A stretch of DNA of 64,000 nucleotides, taken from assembly GCF_014189535.1 (NCBI RefSeq), contig NZ_CP050308.1, positions 1-64,000 on the forward strand, written 5' to 3'. The DNA is from Rhizobium lusitanum (lineage in GTDB: Bacteria > Pseudomonadota > Alphaproteobacteria > Rhizobiales > Rhizobiaceae). The notes beneath the pieces were generated by a model. The model was not told the origin of the DNA, ran no database searches, and saw nothing but the letters and a program-made list of their open reading frames with translations. Shown in pieces: positions 24,644-33,327 of the stretch. How positions within the stretch are numbered: the stretch's first letter is position 1; every line of letters starts with the position of its first letter. The position numbers and the translations under genes are program-made.

Positions 24644-25261
24644 ATGATTAACCTCCGCCCCGTCCAATCCGATGACATCGACCAGCTCTATGTCATCTCC
24701 CTGGTCACAGGCGATGCCGGTAGAGACGCGACCGGGCTCCATCGCGATGGGCGGATGATCGGGCATATTTATTCGGTGCCCTATGCGGTCTTCAGTCCGG
24801 AGACTGTTTTCGTTGCCGAAGACGGGGAAGGTGTTTGCGGCTATATCGCCGGTGTCTTCGACACGGTTGCTTTCGAGGAGAAGCTGGAGCGGGAATGGTG
24901 GCCTGAGCTGCGCAGCCGCTATCCGGAACCCTCCGGCGATACTTCGACATGGAACGCGGATCAGCAGCGTAGCTTTGCGATTCATTATCCGAAGAGAGTA
25001 CCCGCTGTTCTCACCGATCCGTTTCCGGCCCATGTCCATATGAACCTTTTGCCGCGCACGCAGGGGCTTGGTATTGGCAGCGCTCTTCTCGATAAATGGC
25101 TGTCGAACGCCCGCGACAAGGGTGTCAAAGGCGTCCATCTTGGCGCGAGCATGGGCAATCACAGCGGGATTCGATTCTGGGCGTCGCGCGGGTTTACCCA
25201 GCTGGAACTGCCGCCCGAACTTGCCTCGCCGAGCACCGTCTGGTTCGGCCAATATCTCTAA
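24644..25261 (+). CDS. GNAT family N-acetyltransferase
   Basis: This 205-residue GNAT protein begins MINLRPVQSDDIDQLYVISL. Its coenzyme A loop is RTQGLGIGSALLDKWL, preceded by the beta strand VHMNLLPRT, and it ends with GIRFWASRGFTQLEL. The long segment between the first strands (ELRSRYPEPSGD, QRSFAIHYPKRVP) resembles a subfamily sometimes likened to eukaryotic O-GlcNAcase C-terminal acetyltransferase domains; that similarity is from memory and not checked. The acceptor is unknown. It is divergent from vapBC with the operator region between them, and is followed 100 bp later by a TetR gene. Confidence 0.82.
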   Translation: MINLRPVQSDDIDQLYVISLVTGDAGRDATGLHRDGRMIGHIYSVPYAVFSPETVFVAEDGEGVCGYIAGVFDTVAFEEKLEREWWPELRSRYPEPSGDTSTWNADQQRSFAIHYPKRVPAVLTDPFPAHVHMNLLPRTQGLGIGSALLDKWLSNARDKGVKGVHLGASMGNHSGIRFWASRGFTQLELPPELASPSTVWFGQYL

Positions 25262-25332
25262 TCTGTGGATTGCATGGATTAAGATGCCTCCATGGCTGTC
25301 GTGTCATTGTTCGCATGTGCCGGGCTTGTTAT

Positions 25333-25346
25333 TCACCGGTCGGTGA
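25333..25346. promoter_or_regulatory. Putative TetR operator palindrome
   Basis: TCACCG-gt-CGGTGA is a perfect inverted repeat with a two-base centre, ending 15 bases before the TetR ATG. Such a position suits autorepression. It could equally be a chance palindrome in GC-rich DNA. Confidence 0.45.
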
Positions 25347-25361
25347 CTGACTGGAGCCGAC

Positions 25362-26024
25362 ATGATGCCGAGCGCAAACGCCGTTCTGAGAAAACCGATC
25401 GAAACAACCGCCGAGCCGGAAAAGCGGATCCGTAATCGCGCCGTCACCGAGCAGGCGATCCTCGATGCCGCCAAAAGACTGCTGGCGGAGGAGGGGTTCC
25501 AGAATTTCGGGATCAACGCGGTTGCCCGTGGCGCCGGCTGCGACAAGCAGCTGATCTATCGCTATTACGGCGGCCTCGACGGCCTGGTGGAGGCGATCGG
25601 CACGGATCTCGGAAGTTGGGTGAAGGATCGTATCCCCGACGATACCGGCGGCATGTTCCTGCTGACCTATGGCGATCTGATGGAGCGGCTGGCGCTGCTT
25701 TTCCTCGATGCGCTGCGTGCCGATCCGCTGATGCGCCGCATTGTCGCCTGGGAAGTGTCTGAGAATACCGAGCAGGTACGCCGGCTTTCGGAAGCGCGTT
25801 CGAAGGCGCTTGGCAGCTGGATCGAGCGCATGCGCGGCTCGCTGGTCTCACCGAAGGGGATCGACGCCGTCGCCGTCAATGCGCTGATCTTCTCGGCCAT
25901 ACAGCATCTTGTTCTCTCCGCTGCCGTCGGTGACCAATGCGCCGGCCTCGCGCTGAAAACAACGAAGGATTGGGAGAAGGCGGCCACGGCGCTGAGGCGT
26001 ATCGTGCGCGGTGTTTACGGCTGA
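25362..26024 (+). CDS. TetR family transcriptional regulator
   Basis: The 220-residue protein has a TetR-type N-terminal DNA-binding domain at about residues 27-72. It runs AVTEQAILDAAKRLLAEEGF, then INAVARGAGCDKQLIYRYYG with the recognition helix, then DGLVEAIG. The C-terminal ligand and dimer domain is helical with no recognisable ligand class. An in-frame second ATG at 25365 is an alternative start; GGAG precedes both. A palindrome just upstream could be its own operator. No transporter or enzyme gene is divergent from it, so the regulated gene is not obvious. The downstream small membrane genes are separated by about 130 bp holding GTTAAC repeats. Confidence 0.9.
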   Translation: MMPSANAVLRKPIETTAEPEKRIRNRAVTEQAILDAAKRLLAEEGFQNFGINAVARGAGCDKQLIYRYYGGLDGLVEAIGTDLGSWVKDRIPDDTGGMFLLTYGDLMERLALLFLDALRADPLMRRIVAWEVSENTEQVRRLSEARSKALGSWIERMRGSLVSPKGIDAVAVNALIFSAIQHLVLSAAVGDQCAGLALKTTKDWEKAATALRRIVRGVYG

Positions 26025-26065
26025 TGTTCTGATCGTTCGGGAGATATCCACAGCCGCGCCCGGCC

Positions 26066-26138
26066 GTTAACCTTAACAATTGGTTTACATTGCGCCGCAA
26101 CGGTTAACTCGCCACTGTGCGCAGACTGATTGTTAACC
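26066..26138. promoter_or_regulatory. Cluster of GTTAAC motifs upstream of the small membrane gene pair
   Basis: Three GTTAAC hexamers occur in about 70 bp: 26066-26071 within GTTAACCTTAAC, 26103-26108 within CGGTTAAC, and 26132-26137 within TGTTAACCAA. The alphaproteobacterial cell-cycle regulator CtrA binds TTAA-N6/7-TTAAC-like sites. The repeats resemble half-sites, although the exact spacing is not met. Binding is inference only. Confidence 0.35.
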
Positions 26139-26153
26139 AATAAGCGTGCAGCC

Positions 26154-26327
26154 ATGGGGTCCAGACCCGCAAAAATCGCGTTTCTTATCGCGGCGATGAT
26201 GTTCTTCGCCATTCTCGCACTAGATATAACGGTGCCGGCACTAGTGTTGAGCGCCATGGCGCTGATGAACTGGCTGGTCCTTTCGTCTGGAACGACGCAA
26301 TATCAGCGCCGAAGGGGAGCCGCATGA
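26154..26327 (+). CDS. Small membrane protein, unknown function
   Basis: This 57-residue open frame encodes a basic N-terminus (GSRPAK) and two hydrophobic stretches (IAFLIAAMMFFAILAL and VPALVLSAMALMNWLVL), ending in a basic QRRRGAA tail. It overlaps the next gene by four bases (ATGA), which supports real translation. ATG 26154 is preferred over an upstream start at 26130 that lies on a GTTAAC repeat. I do not recognise a family. It probably forms a two-gene unit with the DUF6105 gene. Confidence 0.55.
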   Translation: MGSRPAKIAFLIAAMMFFAILALDITVPALVLSAMALMNWLVLSSGTTQYQRRRGAA

Positions 26328-26656
26328 AGTGGGTGCTGATCTTCTGGGCCGCGCCTGTCTCGTTCCTCGGGGCGTGGTATTATCTATCCTACTACGACAT
26401 GAGCTTCGGCGTCTTCATGTTCACGCGCCAGATGCATGACCTCGTCTTTCATATCTACGGCAACATTCTCGGCATTCCGCCGGAGACCATTCCGCCGCTG
26501 GTGGCCCGCGCCATTGCCTTCGACACTCTGCTGGTTTTCACGATCCTCGCCTTTCGCAAGCGCGCCGATATCCTGGCATGGTGGAACCGCCGTCAGGAAT
26601 CGAGATCTGGAAAGGCCGTCCTGCCGAGAGCGGAGAGCCTGTCCAAGGCGCCCTGA
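26324..26656 (+). CDS. DUF6105-like membrane protein
   Basis: The 110-residue protein starts [20 protein letters not shown] and has two hydrophobic helices, roughly residues 4-22 and 65-82 ([17 protein letters not shown]). A middle segment is rich in aromatic residues ([20 protein letters not shown]). It fits a rhizobial family annotated as DUF6105, with unknown function. The ATG overlaps the upstream small membrane gene. The last 64 bases overlap the 3' end of the convergent ruvX gene, more than is usual here, so either the protein has a real extra tail ([20 protein letters not shown]) or the conserved part ends earlier. Confidence 0.7.
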   Translation: MKWVLIFWAAPVSFLGAWYYLSYYDMSFGVFMFTRQMHDLVFHIYGNILGIPPETIPPLVARAIAFDTLLVFTILAFRKRADILAWWNRRQESRSGKAVLPRAESLSKAP

Positions 26657-27087
26657 AGAATGAAGCTTGCGGCGGCCGAGTCGATGCGCTCGGCCCGCTT
26701 GGCACGCGAAACGTCCATTTCCAGTAGCGCCCGTTCGGCGGCGACCGTTGACAGCCGCTCATCCCAGTACACGAAGGGCAGGGCGGTCTTCTCTGCCATG
26801 CTGCGCACGAAGGCCCGAGTCGCCTGCACGCGCGGCCCCGCTGATCCATCCATGTTCATCGGAAAGCCGATGACGAAGGCGGCGACCTTTTCTTTTTCGG
26901 CGAAGGCAAGCAACGTCTGGGCGTCCTGGGTGAATTTCACCCGCTTGATCACCGGGCGCGGCGTGGCGAATCGTCGGCCGAGATCGGACATGGCAAGGCC
27001 GATCGTCTTGGTGCCGAGATCGAGCCCGGCAATCGCCTGTCTAGGCAGGAGCATCACGGCAAGGTCTTCGATGGTCAGTGTCGTCAT
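26593..27087 (-). CDS. ruvX: Putative pre-16S rRNA nuclease / Holliday junction resolvase YqgF
   Basis: This RNase H-fold nuclease of 164 residues carries the YqgF signature [15 protein letters not shown] with the first catalytic Asp, then [20 protein letters not shown], and [15 protein letters not shown] with a conserved Glu. The last Asp lies in [14 protein letters not shown]. In E. coli the family acts in 16S rRNA 5' maturation and was earlier proposed as a resolvase. ATG 27087 gives MTTLTIEDL; an N-terminal extension of about 20 residues before the fold is usual in rhizobia. The gene overlaps the convergent DUF6105 gene by 64 bp at the 3' end and is divergent from the UPF0173 gene. Confidence 0.94.
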   Translation of the reverse strand: MTTLTIEDLAVMLLPRQAIAGLDLGTKTIGLAMSDLGRRFATPRPVIKRVKFTQDAQTLLAFAEKEKVAAFVIGFPMNMDGSAGPRVQATRAFVRSMAEKTALPFVYWDERLSTVAAERALLEMDVSRAKRAERIDSAAASFILQGALDRLSALGRTAFPDLDS

Positions 27088-27203
27088 AGGTTCTTGTCTC
27101 CCCGTCAAAACAAAGTGAATTCCGCGCCGCTTTTCTTTGTGACGGTTTCGGATATGTCCTAACACCAGTCTTGCATTTCAAATCAAGCATTAAGGAGAAA
27201 TCC

Positions 27204-27908
27204 ATGAAGATCACTTGGCTCGGCCACTCCGCTTTCCGTCTCGAAACGGCCAAGGCTAAAATCCTTATCGACCCGTTCTTGACCTATAACGCATCCTTCG
27301 CGGGTCTCGATCTCAAGGATGTCACCGCCGGCGTCACCCATATCCTGCTCACCCACGGCCACGGCGACCATGTCGGCGATACCGTTCAGATTGCCAAGGA
27401 CACCGGCGCCGTCGTCCTCGCCAATGCCGATCTCGCTGCCTGGCTCGGTACCAAGGGCGTCGAGAAACTGGAAATGGGCAATACCGGCGGCACCATCTCC
27501 CTGGGCGGTTTCTCCGCCACCTTCACCAACGCGCTGCATTCCTCCGCCCAGATCACCGAGGACGGCGTGTCGCACGCGCTTGGCAATGCGAATGGCCTTA
27601 TGCTGCATTTCGACGACGAACCGTCGCTGCTCCACATGGGCGATACGGACATCTTCTCGGACATGGGCCTGATCAACGAGTTGCATCAGCCTGATATCGG
27701 CATCGTGCCGATCGGTGACCGCTTCACCATGGGTGGTGCTGTCGCGGCACTCGCCTGCCAGCGCTTCTTCAACTTCAAGACCGCTATTCCATGCCACTAC
27801 GGCACCTTCCCGATCATCGACCAGACCCCGGAAAAGTTCATCGCCGGCCTGGAAGGTTCGAAGACGGCGGTTGCGGCGCCGAAGCCGGGCGAGAGCATTT
27901 CCGCGTAA
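27204..27908 (+). CDS. UPF0173 metal-dependent hydrolase
   Basis: The 234-residue protein is a metallo-beta-lactamase-fold hydrolase. [15 protein letters not shown] and [10 protein letters not shown] open the fold, the [10 protein letters not shown] motif binds two metals, and further ligands lie in [19 protein letters not shown] and CHYGTFPI. The family is widespread (YtkL-like) but its physiological substrate is not established. AAGGAGAAA is well placed before ATG 27204. It lies 89 bp upstream of gatC on the same strand, but the gap and a separate conserved function suggest independent expression. Confidence 0.92.
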   Translation: MKITWLGHSAFRLETAKAKILIDPFLTYNASFAGLDLKDVTAGVTHILLTHGHGDHVGDTVQIAKDTGAVVLANADLAAWLGTKGVEKLEMGNTGGTISLGGFSATFTNALHSSAQITEDGVSHALGNANGLMLHFDDEPSLLHMGDTDIFSDMGLINELHQPDIGIVPIGDRFTMGGAVAALACQRFFNFKTAIPCHYGTFPIIDQTPEKFIAGLEGSKTAVAAPKPGESISA

Positions 27909-27997
27909 CAAAAGTACGTTGCGTATGGCGGACATGGTCTTTATAGCGTGGGTATAAATTGCACCTTCAGCGGTGTATCTGCTACCCGGAGAGTACC

Positions 27998-28285
27998 ATG
28001 TCCGTCGATCTTGCCACCGTAAAACGCGTCGCCCATCTTGCCCGCATCGCCGTCAGCGATGACGAGGCTCAGCGGATGGTGGGCGAGCTTAATGGCATGC
28101 TGGGCTTCGTCGAGCAGCTCTCCGAAGTGAATGTCGACGGTATCGAGGCCATGACTTCCGTCACGCCGATGGCGATGAAGAAGCGGACGGACGAAGTCAC
28201 TGACGGCAGCAAGGCCGACGACATCGTCGCCAATGCGCCGATCACCGATCAGAATTTCTTCCTGGTGCCCAAAGTCGTCGAATAA
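27998..28285 (+). CDS. gatC: Asp-tRNA(Asn)/Glu-tRNA(Gln) amidotransferase subunit C
   Basis: The 95-residue small subunit stabilises GatA in the GatCAB complex, which amidates mischarged Glu-tRNA(Gln) and Asp-tRNA(Asn). Family features are [20 protein letters not shown], the loop [19 protein letters not shown], and the C-terminal [12 protein letters not shown] 27998 gives the standard start [17 protein letters not shown]. gatA follows after 60 bases. gatB is not adjacent but lies 3.5 kb downstream on the same strand. Confidence 0.96.
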   Translation: MSVDLATVKRVAHLARIAVSDDEAQRMVGELNGMLGFVEQLSEVNVDGIEAMTSVTPMAMKKRTDEVTDGSKADDIVANAPITDQNFFLVPKVVE

Positions 28286-28345
28286 GGGTTTACTCCAAGC
28301 CTGTTCCGACCCGTTGCCCCTTTTAAAGATCTGAAGCGAAACAAG

Positions 28346-29827
28346 ATGAGCGAACTGACCAGCCTGAGCATTGCCGAAGCCCGCGACAAGCTGCGCGCCA
28401 AGGATATCACCGCCACCGAACTCACCGAGGCCTATCTCTCGACGATCGATGCGGTCAATGATCAGCTCAACGCCTATATCAAGGTGACGCCGGAAAAGGC
28501 GCGCGACATGGCCAAGGCCTCCGACGCGCGTCTCGCCGCCGGCAAGGCCGGTGCGCTGGAAGGCATTCCGCTGGGAATCAAGGATCTCTTCGGCACCGAA
28601 GGCATCCACACCCAGGCCTGCAGCCACATTCTCGACGGTTTCGAGCCGCGCTACGAATCGACCGTGACCCAGAACCTCTGGAACGACGGCGCCGTCATGC
28701 TCGGCAAGCTCAACATGGATGAGTTTGCCATGGGCTCCTCCAATGAGAGCTCCTATTACGGCCCGGTGATCAACCCCTGGCGCGCGACGGGTTCGAACCA
28801 GCAGCTCGTTCCGGGCGGCTCTTCCGGCGGTTCGGCCGCTGCCGTTGCCGCGCATCTCTGCGCCGGCGCGACCGCTACCGACACCGGCGGCTCTATCCGC
28901 CAGCCCGCCGCCTTCACCGGCACGGTCGGTATCAAGCCTACCTATGGCCGCTGCTCGCGCTGGGGTATCGTCGCCTTCGCTTCGTCGCTCGACCAGGCCG
29001 GCCCGATCGCCCGCGATGTCCGCGATGCCGCTATCCTCCTGAAGTCGATGGCAAGCGTCGACGCCAAGGACACAACCTCGGTCGATCTGCCGGTGCCGGA
29101 TTATGAAGCCTCGCTCGGCCAGTCGCTGAAGGGCATGAAGATCGGCATTCCGAACGAATACCGTGTCGACGGCATGCCGGACGAGATTGAAACGCTCTGG
29201 CAGCAGGGCATCGCCTGGCTGAAGGATGCCGGCGCCGAAATCGTCAACATCTCGCTGCCGCACACGAAATATGCTCTGCCGGCCTACTACATTGTTGCTC
29301 CTGCTGAGGCATCGTCGAACCTCGCCCGTTATGACGGCGTACGTTACGGCCTGCGCGTCGATGGCGAGAATATCGCCGACATGTATGAGAAGACCCGCGC
29401 TGCCGGCTTCGGCAACGAGGTCAAGCGCCGCATCATGATCGGCACCTACGTGCTCTCCGCCGGCTATTACGACGCCTATTACCTGCGCGCCCAGAAGGTT
29501 CGCACGCTGATCAAGCGCGACTTCGAACTTGCCTTCCACGCCGGCGTCGATGCCATCCTGACGCCCGCCACACCATCCTCGGCCTTCGGCATCGCCGACG
29601 AGGACCTCGCGTCCGATCCGGTCAAGATGTACCTCAACGACATCTTCACGGTGACGGTCAACATGGCCGGTCTCCCCGGCATCGCCGTCCCTGCTGGCCT
29701 CGACTCGAAGGGCCTGCCGCTCGGCCTGCAGCTCATCGGCAAACCGTTCGACGAAGAAACGCTGTTCAAGACTGCCCACGTCATCGAACAGGCCGCCGGC
29801 AAGTTCACGCCGACGAAGTGGTGGTAA
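28346..29827 (+). CDS. gatA: Asp-tRNA(Asn)/Glu-tRNA(Gln) amidotransferase subunit A
   Basis: This 493-residue glutaminase subunit supplies ammonia to GatB. The amidase-signature catalytic triad is readable: Lys79 in [11 protein letters not shown], the cis-Ser in [14 protein letters not shown] (about residue 159), and the nucleophile Ser183 in [11 protein letters not shown]. Length and end ([11 protein letters not shown]) are typical. The gene follows gatC. A GC hairpin 30 bases after the stop may end transcription, so the DUF4139 gene downstream is probably a separate unit. Confidence 0.97.
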   Translation: MSELTSLSIAEARDKLRAKDITATELTEAYLSTIDAVNDQLNAYIKVTPEKARDMAKASDARLAAGKAGALEGIPLGIKDLFGTEGIHTQACSHILDGFEPRYESTVTQNLWNDGAVMLGKLNMDEFAMGSSNESSYYGPVINPWRATGSNQQLVPGGSSGGSAAAVAAHLCAGATATDTGGSIRQPAAFTGTVGIKPTYGRCSRWGIVAFASSLDQAGPIARDVRDAAILLKSMASVDAKDTTSVDLPVPDYEASLGQSLKGMKIGIPNEYRVDGMPDEIETLWQQGIAWLKDAGAEIVNISLPHTKYALPAYYIVAPAEASSNLARYDGVRYGLRVDGENIADMYEKTRAAGFGNEVKRRIMIGTYVLSAGYYDAYYLRAQKVRTLIKRDFELAFHAGVDAILTPATPSSAFGIADEDLASDPVKMYLNDIFTVTVNMAGLPGIAVPAGLDSKGLPLGLQLIGKPFDEETLFKTAHVIEQAAGKFTPTKWW

Positions 29828-29856
29828 GCAACCTCATCTTGAGATCTATGACCGTC

Positions 29857-29877
29857 GCCGACCGTAAAGCGGTCGGC
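29857..29877 (+). terminator. GC-rich hairpin after gatA
   Basis: GCCGACCG-taaag-CGGTCGGC is a perfect 8-bp stem with a 5-base loop, 30 bases past the gatA stop. It lacks a clear U-tract, so it could be a pause or mRNA-stabilising element instead of an intrinsic terminator. Confidence 0.45.
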
Positions 29878-30089
29878 GCGGTTGGATTTGCCGGCTGAGC
29901 GGGCGGCGCGCGCTGGATGCGAATTTCAAGAACGCCAGCGTTATAGACGCAGTCCGCAACGAATTCTTTGCCTATCCGCACCTGCCAATATTCCGCCCAG
30001 CCGCGATCACATTTTAGACCGAAATACGATCATAAATTGCAGCGGGCCGCTTGGTCTTGTCGTCTGCAACCGATTCGGAAGGTCTCTTC

Positions 30090-32099
30090 ATGCTCAAGCA
30101 AGTCACGGCGATCCTGCTCCTCAGCGTAGCATTTCCAGCGATTTCGCTGGCGGCTGACAATGGGGCCATTCGCGCCATTACCTTGTCCTCGGGCGGCCTT
30201 GCCGAGGTTTCTCGATCCGCCGCGGTCGATAGCGATGGCGTGGCCCGGCTCGAGGTGCCTCTCGATCAGGTCGACGACATGCTGAAGAGCCTTGTGGTCA
30301 ATGGGACCGAGGGCTCGGTGGCTGGCTTTTCGCTGGCAGGGCCGCAGCCGTTGCAGGAGACTTTCAAGGGTCTGCCGTTCACGCCGGAAGCGCTCTCATC
30401 CGTGCCATCGCTTCTGATATCGATACAGGGCGCGAGGGTATCGGTAACCAGCGGCGGGAAAACCGTTGAGGGAAACATTCTTGGGATCGAGACCAGGAAG
30501 GCTGGCGAGAATGCGCCAGTTCACTTGCTGACCGTTCTTGACAAGGATGGCGCGGTGGAGACGCTGGCGCTTGGCGAGGATGCGTCCGTCCGGATTGAAG
30601 ATGCCGATATGAGAGCGAAGGTCGCCAAAGCGGCGGCAGCCATTGCCCGAGGCAAGAACGACAGCACCCGCATCATCGATATCAAGGTGAACGGTGCGAA
30701 GAGCAGCGGCGATATCGGTCTAACCTATGTCGTGCCGTCTCCGATCTGGAAAACGGCTTACAAAGTTGTGACCGGGGAAAATGGCAAAGCGCGCTTGCAG
30801 GCATGGACCGTGCTGGAAAACGCCAGTGGCGAAGATTGGAAGGGCGTAAAACTGACGTTGACGTCTGCCGAGCCGGTGACGCTGAAGCAGGGCCTGCACC
30901 AGCTCTACTGGAGAGAGCGGCAGGAGGTGCCAGTCGACACGGCTTCGAACAATGTCCCTGATCCCGATAGTGGAGACCTGTCCAACAGGCAGCGTCTCGC
31001 ATCGGATGTCGAGGAACGAGCAGCCCCCGCGCCTGCTAAGGCAATGATGGGCGGCGTCAGCAGAAAGGCAAGCGCGTCTGCATACATGGCTGACGAGCTC
31101 GAAAAGCCGGCAGCGCCAATGCAAATGGCCGCAGCCAATCCGACCACTGCGACCGAAAGCGATATCTCGGCCACTTTTGAGCTTCCGGGGACTTACGATC
31201 TGGCAAATGGCAACACCTTGTCGGTGCCGATCGTGGATGCCGAACTGGATGCCGATATGGTGGACATGTATCGGGGAGGCAGCGCCTTTCCCAATCCGAT
31301 CGCCGCCGTGATGCTCAAGAACACCGCAGGCGTCAGCATGCCGGCGGGAATTCTCACACTATACGACAGCAAGATCGGCTACGTCGGCGACTCCCAGCTA
31401 TCCGCGTTGCCCAAGGGGGATACGCGCCTCGCCAGTTTCGCGACCGACCGAAAGGTATCGATCAGCGAGCAGCAGGCGCCAACTGAGGAGATTGCCTCTC
31501 TGAAGGTTTCGGATGGCGTGATGCAAGCAGTCGTTAAATATCGTCAGACGACAACCTACACTGTTTCAGGGGCGCTTGACGGCGAAAGGACTGTCATCGT
31601 CGAGCACCCGATCAGGGACGGTTGGTCATTTTCGTCGGGCGAAAGCTTCGGCAAGACGGCAACGCACCAGCGGCTCAAGGCAGTTGTGCCAGCGGCTACG
31701 GAAAAGACACTGACGGCGGTCGACGAGCAGCTCCAGAGTACCAGCTATGCTCTGGTCGATGCAGAGCCGGACATGCTGCTTGGATGGTCGGCTTCGACCC
31801 ATGACAAGGTACTCACGGACAAGCTCGCAAATCTCGCAGACGCGCGCAAAAGGCAGGTCGCGATCCAGAACGAACTGGCGAGCCTCGATAGTGAAATCGA
31901 AAAAACCATCAATGAGCAGGAGCGGATAAGACACAATATCGGCGCCGTGCCTGACAATAGTGATCTGAAGAAGCGCTATTTGAAGGCTCTGGCGGATAGC
32001 GAGGATCAAATCGCTGCAATGAACGAAAGGCGCGATTCGGTGCAGGAGGAAAGCGATCGTCGAGGCGACCATGTGACGGACATCATCAGGACATTCTGA
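30090..32099 (+). CDS. Exported DUF4139 domain protein
   Basis: The 669-residue protein has a signal peptide (MLKQVTAILLLSVAFPAISL, cleavage near residue 22). Its central part fits the DUF4139 family: DIGLTYVVPSPIWKTAYKVV, LQAWTVLENASGEDWKGVKL and, later, FELPGTYDLANGNTL. A charged helical C-terminus at about residues 565-665 (RKRQVAIQNELASLDSEIEK) is probably a coiled coil. The function of DUF4139 proteins is unknown; many are secreted or cell-surface. GGAAGG precedes ATG 30090. The gene lies between gatA and gatB. Its codons look less GC-biased than those of its neighbours, a possible sign of later acquisition that needs counting. Confidence 0.85.
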   Translation: MLKQVTAILLLSVAFPAISLAADNGAIRAITLSSGGLAEVSRSAAVDSDGVARLEVPLDQVDDMLKSLVVNGTEGSVAGFSLAGPQPLQETFKGLPFTPEALSSVPSLLISIQGARVSVTSGGKTVEGNILGIETRKAGENAPVHLLTVLDKDGAVETLALGEDASVRIEDADMRAKVAKAAAAIARGKNDSTRIIDIKVNGAKSSGDIGLTYVVPSPIWKTAYKVVTGENGKARLQAWTVLENASGEDWKGVKLTLTSAEPVTLKQGLHQLYWRERQEVPVDTASNNVPDPDSGDLSNRQRLASDVEERAAPAPAKAMMGGVSRKASASAYMADELEKPAAPMQMAAANPTTATESDISATFELPGTYDLANGNTLSVPIVDAELDADMVDMYRGGSAFPNPIAAVMLKNTAGVSMPAGILTLYDSKIGYVGDSQLSALPKGDTRLASFATDRKVSISEQQAPTEEIASLKVSDGVMQAVVKYRQTTTYTVSGALDGERTVIVEHPIRDGWSFSSGESFGKTATHQRLKAVVPAATEKTLTAVDEQLQSTSYALVDAEPDMLLGWSASTHDKVLTDKLANLADARKRQVAIQNELASLDSEIEKTINEQERIRHNIGAVPDNSDLKKRYLKALADSEDQIAAMNERRDSVQEESDRRGDHVTDIIRTF

Positions 32100-32138
32100 T
32101 CGCTCTCGGCGCACCGCCCGTGAGCCGCCTCAGCGGGT

Positions 32139-32165
32139 GAGAGCCGCCCCGATCGGGCGACTCTC
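32139..32165. terminator. Hairpin between convergent DUF4139 and YjhX-like genes
   Basis: GAGAGCCGCCC and GGGCGACTCTC pair with one mismatch around a 5-base loop. The hairpin lies in the 72-bp gap between two convergent stops and could serve both. The U-tract is weak on the plus strand and absent on the minus strand. Confidence 0.45.
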
Positions 32166-32171
32166 GTGTCT

Positions 32172-32429
32172 CTATCGATTATTCAATTGCGCCCTGACCA
32201 GCTTCAGCCCCTTCTCCGTGATCCGATAGGGATAGCCGTCGGTAGACCTGATGGCCTTCAGGCGTCTGAGCTTGCGAAAGAGTTCAATCCCGAAATCGGG
32301 ATAGAGCCAGCCGTCGCGCGTAAAGCAGCTCGCGTCCTCGATCTTCTTGGTTTCAGAACGAATGATTTCAATGCGCCCGCCCTGGGCGAGCAGATGCAGG
32401 ATGCGCTGTTCGGCGCGGGAAATGTCCAT
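32172..32429 (-). CDS. YjhX-like (UPF0386) protein
   Basis: This 85-residue protein matches E. coli YjhX in length and pattern. It begins MDISRAEQRILHLLAQGGRI, continues with CFTRDGWLYPDFGIELFRKL, and ends in a winged-helix-like segment (YPYRITEKGLKLVRAQLNNR). E. coli YjhX has been reported as a toxin paired with the acetyltransferase-like YjhQ. Here the nearest acetyltransferase gene is divergent and about 300 bp away (32731), so a toxin-antitoxin pair is a speculation. ATG 32429 gives the family start; the longer upstream frame is not conserved in type. Confidence 0.85.
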   Translation of the reverse strand: MDISRAEQRILHLLAQGGRIEIIRSETKKIEDASCFTRDGWLYPDFGIELFRKLRRLKAIRSTDGYPYRITEKGLKLVRAQLNNR

Positions 32430-32730
32430 GGTTCTCAAGATCCGGAAAGCGCCATAAGGCGCAACAAAACGATCCGGCGCTCCCTTCAGGGAAGCCGGGG
32501 CTTCGTTTTCGGGCCCAGCGCGCAAGAAGACTTGCGGGCGGGGCCTTTACCGGGGCTCAGACGAGTTGGACATAAAAACTCCATTGACGCAGCACTTTTA
32601 AAACAGGTTGCAGACGGCGGTCAAGTTTCACCCTTGTTAAACATAGCCGGCTATCCGGAGGTTGCTCTCATCTGGCCGCTGGAAAAAGGCGTTTGCAGGT
32701 GCTTTACTGCCGAAAATGCCTGGGGGCTCG

Positions 32731-33240
32731 ATGATCCATATTCGCAATGCTCGTGAGGGCGAAACGGAGATATTGACCAATATCGGCCTGCGGTCGTGGC
32801 GGAAGGCCATGGGGTCGGTCGGTGGCTCAGAGGCGATGCTGGAAAGTGCCAGCGATGCCTTCTCGAATTTCACCCGCGATGTCTGGTTGACGATTACCGT
32901 CGTCGAACTGAATGGGGAGATCGCCGGCTGGGCGGCGCGCGAGGCGCTGGACGAGACCATCTCCGATTTCTGGATCGACCCCGATTATCTGCGCCAAGGG
33001 CTCGGCTCGGCGTTGCTCGCGCGCATCGAGCAGGATGTTCTGGGGCAGGGGCTGGAGAAGGTCTCCTTGCAGACCCATGCCGACAACGGCGAGGCGATCG
33101 GTTTCTTCAAAGCCCATGGCTATGCCATCCATTGGCTCTCCGTCGTCTATTCTCCCAAGCTCGATCGCGACGTGCCGACGCTCGGTCTCGCCAAGACGCT
33201 GGTCGACAGCAGCGACGGGACATATGGTTCGGGCTTATAG
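32731..33240 (+). CDS. GNAT family N-acetyltransferase
   Basis: The 169-residue protein has the full GNAT layout: MIHIRNAREGETEILTNIG at the start, strand 4 ISDFWIDPDYLRQGLGSALL containing the coenzyme A loop RQGLGS, helix 4 (SLQTHADNGEAIGFFKAHGY) and the last strand. The substrate is unknown. It is divergent from the YjhX-like gene and ends 87 bp before gatB. E. coli YjhQ, the proposed partner of YjhX, is also a GNAT protein, which makes this neighbour of interest; but the two genes are not in one operon here. Confidence 0.84.
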   Translation: MIHIRNAREGETEILTNIGLRSWRKAMGSVGGSEAMLESASDAFSNFTRDVWLTITVVELNGEIAGWAAREALDETISDFWIDPDYLRQGLGSALLARIEQDVLGQGLEKVSLQTHADNGEAIGFFKAHGYAIHWLSVVYSPKLDRDVPTLGLAKTLVDSSDGTYGSGL

Positions 33241-33327
33241 CGCCCGCGCGGTGCCGAAAGTCTTGCGCCGCCCCGCCAATTGCTCTACCTCACGAAGTTC
33301 AGAAGAACAGCATTTCAAGAGCTTCCC

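Noticed and set aside
27941..29779. 612-codon minus-strand open frame opposite gatC and gatA
   Set aside because: gatC and gatA are unambiguous on the plus strand. The antisense frame exists because stop codons are rare opposite GC-rich codons.
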